Shown here: in pieces, positions 58,350-64,000 of the stretch
Numbering within the stretch: the stretch's first letter is position 1
How the letters are laid out: each line of letters begins with the position of its first letter
From: RUG13409 sp045546135
GTDB lineage: Bacteria; Bacillota; Clostridia; Peptostreptococcales; Anaerovoracaceae
Direction of reading: 5' to 3'
Length of the DNA: 64,000 nucleotides
Assembly (NCBI GenBank): GCA_045546135.1
Contig: JAZQCD010000009.1
Location: 1 to 64,000, forward strand
Made by a program: the position numbers and the translations under genes
The notes under the pieces: model-generated
Database searches by the model: none
The model's input: only the letters and a program-made list of their open reading frames with translations
Told to the model about the DNA's origin: nothing

Positions 58350-60215
58350 ATGTGCGGAATAGTAGGATTTACAGGAGAACATGATGCAGCGCCTATACTC
58401 CTTGAGAGCCTTGCAAAACTTGAGTACCGCGGTTATGACTCTGCCGGTCTTGCAGTAAGAGACGGCTCAAAGATGGCCGATGTAGTAAAGGCTACAGGCA
58501 AACTCAAAAATCTGGCAGAAAAGGTGGATGGGGGAAAGGCCCTTGCCGGCACCTGCGGCATCGGACATACACGTTGGGCTACTCACGGAGAACCGACCCA
58601 GGTCAATGCACATCCCCATGTCAGCGGCAACGCAAAAAACTCTGCCTCCGGACCTGTGGAATCCAATGTGGTCGGCGTACATAACGGCATCATAGAAAAC
58701 TATGAGGAGCTCAAAACAAAGCTCCTTAAGCACGGATACGAATTCTACAGCCAGACTGACACGGAAGTAGTCATCAAGCTTGTAGATTACTATTACAAAA
58801 AATACGGCATTGGTCCCATAGATGCTATCAACAGGATGATGGTAAGAACAAGGGGCAGTTATGCCCTTGAGCTCATGTTCAAGGACTATCCCGGGGAGAT
58901 CTACGTGGCAAGAAAAGACAGCCCTATGATCATCGGCGTAGCAGACGGCGAAAGCTATATAGCCTCTGATGTTCCTGCCATACTCAAATATACAAGGTCT
59001 GTCTATTACATCGATAACCTTCAGTCCGCAAGGATACTTCCCGGTGAGGTGCATTTCTTTGATCTTAACGGGGACGAGATCCAGGTGCCTCTTACGGAGA
59101 TAACCTGGGATTCAGCAGCTGCGGAAAAAGGCGGCTTTGAGCACTTCATGATCAAAGAGATCCACGAGCAGCCCCAGGCTGTAAAGGATACTCTCGGAAG
59201 CCTTATAAAGGACAATAGGATAGACCTTTCAGAAGTCCTTTCGGATGATGAACTAAAGAACATAAAAGATATCACCATCGTAGCATGCGGATCTTCATGG
59301 CATGTTGGTATGCAGGCCCAGTACATCATAGAAGATATGACCGGCATCCCTGTAAGGGTAGAGCTTGCGTCTGAATTTAGATACAGAAGGATAGTTGAGG
59401 ATAGATCCTCCCTTGTCATCCTCATTTCCCAGTCAGGCGAGACTGCAGATACCCTTGCAGCTCTAAGGGAAGCAAAAGAAAAGGGTTTCTTGACCCTTGG
59501 CGTAGTCAATGTACTTGGATCCAGCATAGCAAGGGAAGCAGACAAAGTCATATATACAAAGGCAGGTCCTGAAATAGCTGTTGCTACTACCAAGGCCTAC
59601 AGCTCTCAGCTCATCTGCATGAGCGTCCTTGCTGTTGAACTTGCAAGAGTGAATAGCTACATCGATGAGAAAAAATATTCGGAGCTCGTATCAGAACTTG
59701 AGAGCATTCCTGAAAAGATCAGCCGCATCCTTGAAGAAAAGGACAGGATACAGTGGTTCGCATCAAAGTATTCCAATGCCCACGACATGTTCTTCATAGG
59801 AAGAGGCCTTGACTATGCCATATCCCTTGAGGGAAGCCTCAAGCTAAAAGAGATAAGCTATGTCCACTCAGAAGCCTATGCGGCAGGAGAACTCAAGCAC
59901 GGGACAATCAGCCTCATCGAAGACGGCACGCTCGTAGTCGGAATACTTACCCAAAAAGACCTTATGGAAAAGACCATAAGCAATATGGCAGAGTGCAAAG
60001 CAAGAGGCGCATACCTTATGAGTCTCACTGCTTACGGAAACTACAGCGTAGAGGACCATTCGGACTTTACCACATATATCCCAAAGACCGATCCTCACTT
60101 TATGGGAAGCCTTGCCATAATACCGCTTCAGCTCTTCGCATATTATGTCAGCGTATCAAAGGGTCTTGATGTGGATAAGCCGAGGAACCTGGCAAAGAGC
60201 GTCACCGTAGAGTAA
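58350..60215 (+). CDS. glmS: Glutamine-fructose-6-phosphate aminotransferase (isomerising)
   Basis: This 621-residue enzyme begins with the nucleophile Cys2 of MCGIVGFTG and has a class II amidotransferase domain ('LEYRGYDSAGLAV', 'GIGHTRWATHGEPTQVNAHPH', 'VVGVHNGIIENYEEL') and two SIS domains ('ACGSSWHVG' near 310, 'ISQSGETADTLAAL' near 360, 'FIGRGLDYAISLEGSLKLKE' near 485). It ends in the family tail 'DKPRNLAKSVTVE'. It makes glucosamine-6-phosphate for peptidoglycan and other aminosugars from fructose-6-phosphate and glutamine. The length is slightly above the usual 609. Confidence 0.96.
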   Translation: MCGIVGFTGEHDAAPILLESLAKLEYRGYDSAGLAVRDGSKMADVVKATGKLKNLAEKVDGGKALAGTCGIGHTRWATHGEPTQVNAHPHVSGNAKNSASGPVESNVVGVHNGIIENYEELKTKLLKHGYEFYSQTDTEVVIKLVDYYYKKYGIGPIDAINRMMVRTRGSYALELMFKDYPGEIYVARKDSPMIIGVADGESYIASDVPAILKYTRSVYYIDNLQSARILPGEVHFFDLNGDEIQVPLTEITWDSAAAEKGGFEHFMIKEIHEQPQAVKDTLGSLIKDNRIDLSEVLSDDELKNIKDITIVACGSSWHVGMQAQYIIEDMTGIPVRVELASEFRYRRIVEDRSSLVILISQSGETADTLAALREAKEKGFLTLGVVNVLGSSIAREADKVIYTKAGPEIAVATTKAYSSQLICMSVLAVELARVNSYIDEKKYSELVSELESIPEKISRILEEKDRIQWFASKYSNAHDMFFIGRGLDYAISLEGSLKLKEISYVHSEAYAAGELKHGTISLIEDGTLVVGILTQKDLMEKTISNMAECKARGAYLMSLTAYGNYSVEDHSDFTTYIPKTDPHFMGSLAIIPLQLFAYYVSVSKGLDVDKPRNLAKSVTVE

Positions 60216-60298
60216 ACTTGTCTTTTTCCGACCCTGCTTCTCCTCATTTTGATCCTGCCATTCTGGAAGAGAACTTGGCCTTCCCAGATATCTTGTAA

Positions 60299-60388
60299 GC
60301 AGGCAGCCGCATCCCAAACGAAGTAAGGAGCATAGGAAGAGTCGTTTACGACATCACATCGAAGTCTCCGGCAACGGTGGAATGGGAA
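60299..60388 (+). pseudogene. 3' end of guaA (GMP synthetase) without the gene
   Basis: The frame reads SRIPNEVRSIGRVVYDITSK, then SPATVEWE, the conserved C terminus of GMP synthetase, but it opens after a stop at 60296 and the normal stop codon is replaced by AAG. No other guaA sequence is seen in the window. The last 19 bases are identical to 35065-35083. It lies between glmS and the convergent kdpE. It is either the leftover of a larger deletion or an attachment-site remnant. Confidence 0.75.
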
Positions 60389-60403
60389 AAGAATTGCAAG
60401 CAG

Positions 60404-61108
60404 TCAGTCAACTTTAAGCATCCTGTAGCCTATACCTACGTGGGTCTGTATGTACTGCTGAGAACCTTCTGCAGGTTCCAGTTTCTTTCTGAGTGTCACC
60501 ATGAAGACTCTGAGAGATGCTATATCATTTTCCCAGCTGCGTCCCCATATGTTTTGAGTGATATAGGTGTGGGTAAGTACTTTCCCCGTGTTCTTTGCAA
60601 GAAGGCAGAGAAGTTTGTACTCTATTGGAGTCAGCTTTAATTCTGTATCCTTAAGGTAGGCGCAGCCTGCAGCGAAGTCTATCTTAAGTTCTCCGTTTTT
60701 GTACTCGGAATTATCAGGCATAAGCTCCTGATTCATTAAAGATAATCTTCGTATGGTGACTCTTAGCCTTGCCAGGAGCTCTTCTACGGAAAAAGGTTTT
60801 GTCAAATAATCGTCTGCGCCGGCATCAAGGGCTTCTATTTTATCTTCATCATCGCTTCTTGCACTGATGACGATTATGGGCATATTGGACCATCCTCTTA
60901 TCTCTTTTATGACATCGACACCGTCCATATCGGGAAGCCCCAGGTCCAAAAACACTACATCTGGATTATGGGAACTTGCCATGAGAAGAGCTTCAGATCC
61001 GTTTTTTGCCGATAGATATTTGTATTCGTGAGTTTTCAGAGTGGTGACGATAAGATTCGAAACCGGAATATCATCTTCCACCACCAGTATGGTCGCTTTA
61101 TTATTCAT
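60404..61108 (-). CDS. kdpE: KdpE-type response regulator
   Basis: The 234-residue protein has a receiver domain ('ILVVEDDIPVSNLI', phosphorylated Asp in 'VVFLDLGLPDMDGV' near 55, 'VISARSDDEDKIEAL', Lys in 'DDYLTKPFSVEELLARLR') and an OmpR-type winged helix ('KLTPIEYKLLCLLAKNTGKV', 'VGIGYRML'). It would activate potassium-uptake genes when phosphorylated by the sensor kinase encoded just upstream. The start overlaps the end of the kinase gene by eight bases. No kdpFABC genes are in the window. Confidence 0.92.
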   Translation of the reverse strand: MNNKATILVVEDDIPVSNLIVTTLKTHEYKYLSAKNGSEALLMASSHNPDVVFLDLGLPDMDGVDVIKEIRGWSNMPIIVISARSDDEDKIEALDAGADDYLTKPFSVEELLARLRVTIRRLSLMNQELMPDNSEYKNGELKIDFAAGCAYLKDTELKLTPIEYKLLCLLAKNTGKVLTHTYITQNIWGRSWENDIASLRVFMVTLRKKLEPAEGSQQYIQTHVGIGYRMLKVD

Positions 61109-63101
61109 TTATTATTATTTCCTCCGAAGGCAGTGTAAAGCTAAAGCAGCAGCCTGATGGTTTGTTATCCTTAAGCGAGATCCTTCCGCCGTGGGCTTCG
61201 ACTATAGACTTGCAAAGGGCGAGGCCCAGGCCAAGACCTCTTCTTCCGTCCGCAACTTTATTATCACCGGTATAGAACATGTCAAAAACATGCTCCTTTT
61301 TATCATCATCTATTCCGGGACCGTCATCTTTCACGCTTACCATTATTACGCCACCGACCTTTTCCGAAATTATTTGGATATTAGAACCTCTTGGCGTGTT
61401 TTTTATGGCATTGTTTATGAGATTGATCATTACCTGAGTAATGAGCTTGCTGTCCATTTTTGCCAGTAGCAGTTCGTCGCTTTCAACTACTGATATATTA
61501 TGTTCCGATGCTCTCTTATCTATGTGTTTTAAGGATTCTTCCAAAACATCACTGATCACATCAAGTGACAGATGAAGCTCCATTTGGCCGTTTTCTATCC
61601 TGGATATGAAGAGAAGGTTCTCTACAAGATCTATGAGCCACTCTGAATCATCATATATATCTGAAAAGATCTGAAGCAGAGTCTGCTTATCGAGCTGCTC
61701 GTAATGGGAAAGCAGATTGCTGGCATTGCCGGATATGGACGTAAGAGGCGTCCTTATATCATGAGATATGGATCTTAGGAGATTGGATCTGAGCTGCTCA
61801 TTTCGCGCTATGATCGCAGCTTTTTCCTTTTCCTCGGCATTTCTCAAACTCTCAAGAGCCATGGCACATTCACCGAGTATGGAAGTAAAAACGCTTGAAC
61901 TGAAATGATCAAGAGATTTCTTCTCTGTATGGACCGATATGACTCCGTAGCAATGATCGTTGATCGCAATAGGATGATATTGAGCAGATACCTTGCTGTA
62001 TTTTTTCGTGCCGGAACCTGCAGGAAAACGTTTTTCAAAGACCCAGTCTGCTATCCTTAGCTCGTCGTCCTTATCTGCATCTTCTTCATCTTTTGGGATC
62101 GTCTCTTTTTGAGCATCATCCATGAAGGCTTTGTAGCTTATCATCTTTTTTATGGGTCCTGATTGCTGCTTTGTATAGATGTCCGTATCCATTTCAAGGA
62201 GACTGCTTACCTGCTTTGCGGCGATCCTCAAAACCTCTTCGCTGTTGACGGCATCCTGAAGGAGCCTGTTGGTATCAAATAGGACTTTGGTCCTAAAAGT
62301 TTCCCTGGCAGATATCCTCGCATTCAATTTGAGCCTGTTCGCAAGGGATCCTGTGATAAGAGATGCTATAAGCATTATGAAAAAAGTGACTGCATATTCA
62401 GGTTCATAGGTATGGAAACTGTGTTTTGGATCTATGAAGAAATAGTTGAAAAGCAGGACGCTGAAAAGGGATCCAAAGGCTCCGAGGAAAGGACTGACTG
62501 TGGTCACCGATATGCTAAGGACTCCTAAAATATAGATGGTGATGATATTGGCTTCAGAAAAACCAAAATGAGTGAAGAGAAAACCAAGACCGGTCGAAGC
62601 AGCTAAGATCAGGATAGAGATGATGCAGTCCTTTAATGTAGGCATCAGCTGTCCTGAAATGCGAAGCCTTTCCTTTTGATCTTTTAATTCTCTTTCAGAA
62701 TCAGGTATGACGCAGATCTGTGCATTAGGAGCATGGATATTGAGTTTGTCCGTTAAGCTGGCTTTTCTAAAGATGCGCTTCCTTCCTATGCCGCTTCTTC
62801 CTATTACGATCTTCGTTGCTGCCGAGATCCTGGCATATTCAGCTATCTGAAGAGCCGCATCATTGCCGCTGATAGTGGTCACGGATGCTCCCTTTTCTTC
62901 GGCAAAGGCTATATTGCTTTTCAGTCTTTCCCTGTCTTCTAAAGGCAGCATGTCATAATCGTCAGGTTTGACATAAAGAGCAGTAAAGGCAGCACCAAAA
63001 GCAGCTGCCATATTTGCGGCAGCTTCGATTACCTTTTTGTTTGACGGTGATGAGGAGAGGCATACGAGTATGCGCTCAGCCGGTGCTATATTGCTTTCCA
63101 T
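61101..63101 (-). CDS. kdpD: KdpD-like sensor kinase lacking the N-terminal KdpD domain
   Basis: This 666-residue kinase starts with a universal-stress-protein domain (about 8-135), followed by the DUF4118 region with four membrane helices (about 155-250), a GAF-like domain (about 270-415), the dimerisation/phosphoacceptor block with His in 'RSISHDIRTPLTSISGNASN' near 437, and the ATPase domain ('NLINNAIKNTPRGS', 'VKDDGPGIDDD', 'GRRGLGLGLALCKSIVEAHGG'). The E. coli protein is near 890 residues because of an N-terminal KdpD domain with a P-loop, which is absent here. AAGGAAAATATC precedes the ATG. Its neighbours are kdpE downstream and a Trk-type potassium gene upstream. Confidence 0.9.
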   Translation of the reverse strand: MESNIAPAERILVCLSSSPSNKKVIEAAANMAAAFGAAFTALYVKPDDYDMLPLEDRERLKSNIAFAEEKGASVTTISGNDAALQIAEYARISAATKIVIGRSGIGRKRIFRKASLTDKLNIHAPNAQICVIPDSERELKDQKERLRISGQLMPTLKDCIISILILAASTGLGFLFTHFGFSEANIITIYILGVLSISVTTVSPFLGAFGSLFSVLLFNYFFIDPKHSFHTYEPEYAVTFFIMLIASLITGSLANRLKLNARISARETFRTKVLFDTNRLLQDAVNSEEVLRIAAKQVSSLLEMDTDIYTKQQSGPIKKMISYKAFMDDAQKETIPKDEEDADKDDELRIADWVFEKRFPAGSGTKKYSKVSAQYHPIAINDHCYGVISVHTEKKSLDHFSSSVFTSILGECAMALESLRNAEEKEKAAIIARNEQLRSNLLRSISHDIRTPLTSISGNASNLLSHYEQLDKQTLLQIFSDIYDDSEWLIDLVENLLFISRIENGQMELHLSLDVISDVLEESLKHIDKRASEHNISVVESDELLLAKMDSKLITQVMINLINNAIKNTPRGSNIQIISEKVGGVIMVSVKDDGPGIDDDKKEHVFDMFYTGDNKVADGRRGLGLGLALCKSIVEAHGGRISLKDNKPSGCCFSFTLPSEEIIINE

Positions 63102-63159
63102 GATATTTTCCTTTATTTACATTTTTATCATATCAAAGGGTAAGAGATAATGCTATGTT

Positions 63160-63378
63160 TTATGCTGATTTATCTGATAAGTTTTGAAAGGGATCCTCTT
63201 CGCTGCTGTCATGTTCACATTCTTTTTCAGTGGATATAAAGACAGTCCTGAATGCTCCTTTGATAGATCTGCCGTGGTAGCTGAACTCAGATATGAGGAA
63301 TCGTTCAAATAATATGAGGACAAAATATCCCAAAACAAAAAAGATAATGATCATAAAGAATAGTATAAGGTCGATCAT
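63160..63378 (-). CDS. Small membrane protein between trkA and kdpD
   Basis: The 72-residue product has one long hydrophobic segment at the N terminus (about residues 3-28) and then a charged tail ending acidic. GGTGGTGATGACTC precedes the ATG, which lies about 15 bases behind the trkA stop, so it is probably in the same transcript. No family is recognised. A role as a small potassium-transport partner is guesswork from position. Confidence 0.6.
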   Translation of the reverse strand: MIDLILFFMIIIFFVLGYFVLILFERFLISEFSYHGRSIKGAFRTVFISTEKECEHDSSEEDPFQNLSDKSA

Positions 63379-63393
63379 GAGTCATCACCACCT

Positions 63394-64000
63394 TCATAAG
63401 CGAAAGCACTTACGCACTGACTTTGGCTCACCAAGGACCAGGAGAGTGTTGCTCTTTTCAAGACTTGTTTCAGGGGTAACTGAAATATTGACTTTTCCGT
63501 TTGTTTTTACTGCAAGTATATTTATCCCGTACTTTTTCCTTATATCTATTTGACCTATGGTCCGTCCGTCCCATTCATCGGGTACGGCGAGTTCGTAAAT
63601 AGCGTGATCGTCATCAAGTTTGATGTAATCAAAGATATGATCTGAGGTATATCTTATGGCAGCCCATTCTGCTATCTGTTTCTCCGGATTTATTACTGCA
63701 TCGGCTCCGTTTCTTAAAAGGAATTTTGCCTGAACATCTCTGTCAGCCCTCGATACCACCATCTTGCCACCAAGCTCTTTTAAAAGCGACGTGGTCTCAA
63801 GGGAGCTTTGAAAGTCGCTTCCTATGGTCACTATGCAAAGATCAAAATTATTGATGCCAAGAGACCTTAAAAAGGCTTCATTGGTGCTGTCTCCTATTTG
63901 TGCGTCTGTGACCAAAGGGAGCATGGCATTGACTCTTTGTTCGTCCTTGTCTACAGCCATGATCTGATGTCCCAGCTCACTAAGCTGTATTGCCAGCTGG
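63394..64000 (-). CDS. trkA: TrkA/KtrA-type potassium uptake regulatory protein (5' end outside window)
   Basis: The frame runs off the end of the window; about 200 residues are seen. It has the RCK_N nucleotide-binding fold ('LGHQIMAVDKDEQRVNAML', 'QIGDSTNEAFLRSLGI', 'CIVTIGSDFQSSLETTSLLKE', 'VSRADRDVQAKFLLRNGAD') and the RCK_C domain ('YELAVPDEWDGRTIGQIDIR', 'NILAVKTNGKV'). Such proteins gate TrkH/KtrB potassium channels in response to nucleotides. The channel gene may lie just outside the window. It heads the minus-strand potassium block with the small membrane protein, kdpD and kdpE. Confidence 0.9.
   Translation of the reverse strand, partial: QLAIQLSELGHQIMAVDKDEQRVNAMLPLVTDAQIGDSTNEAFLRSLGINNFDLCIVTIGSDFQSSLETTSLLKELGGKMVVSRADRDVQAKFLLRNGADAVINPEKQIAEWAAIRYTSDHIFDYIKLDDDHAIYELAVPDEWDGRTIGQIDIRKKYGINILAVKTNGKVNISVTPETSLEKSNTLLVLGEPKSVRKCFRL

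Noticed and set aside
1..64000. CRISPR arrays, tRNA or rRNA genes, phage integrase genes
   Set aside because: I looked for regularly spaced repeats, tRNA-like cloverleaf motifs and tyrosine or serine recombinase motifs and saw none.

Overview
The window looks like the chromosome of an anaerobic Bacillota of class Clostridia. The grounds are type III glutamine synthetase beside a bacterial-type GltBD, an FprA-type flavodiiron protein, AGGAGG-type ribosome binding sites, a cobalamin riboswitch of clostridial style, and many family proteins typical of gut or sediment Clostridia. I cannot name the species. No tRNA, rRNA, CRISPR array or integrase was seen.

Layout. 1-2.5 kb is the 3' end of a large repeat-built surface protein. 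2.5-23.2 kb is an AT-rich accessory region: small secreted and membrane proteins, AlbA_2/Schlafen-type ATP-binding proteins (two intact, one broken), an AbiE toxin-antitoxin pair, a HipBA-like kinase pair, an AAA_14/DUF4143 ATPase, three metallophosphoesterases among unknown genes, a truncated TnpB with an omega-RNA-like 3' region, an orphan RelB-type antitoxin, many gene fragments and three families of interspersed repeats. Short scars matching the end of a GMP synthetase gene (E-W-E-stop) lie between cargo genes, so the region reads like an array of elements accreted at guaA 3' ends.

23.2-35 kb is a GC-richer ammonium-assimilation cluster (asnB, glnN, gltB, gltD, then amt fused to a PII domain), driven by a clear promoter with a leader terminator. 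35-43.7 kb holds a cysteine-rich surface protein, an MscS channel, a cytidylate-kinase-like protein, a glycosyltransferase, a Sel1 protein, an MFS transporter and a flavodiiron protein.

43.8-54.3 kb is the most striking part: a cobalamin riboswitch followed by a SAM methyltransferase, a complete nickel/peptide-type ABC importer (binding protein, two permeases, two ATPases), a NifH-NifD-like fusion protein and a NifK-like partner. The three nitrogenase-like parts keep the Fe-protein cluster cysteines and four interface cysteines in total (three plus one). That pattern fits a tetrapyrrole-reductase-like complex with one [4Fe-4S] cluster better than a nitrogenase. Cobalamin control suggests a role in corrinoid, cobalt or nickel supply, but the substrate is unknown.

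54.4-64 kb carries mnmA, a TetR regulator divergent from a UroD/MtaA-family gene, remnants, glmS, a 3' guaA fragment, and a minus-strand potassium block (trkA, a small membrane protein, a short kdpD, kdpE).
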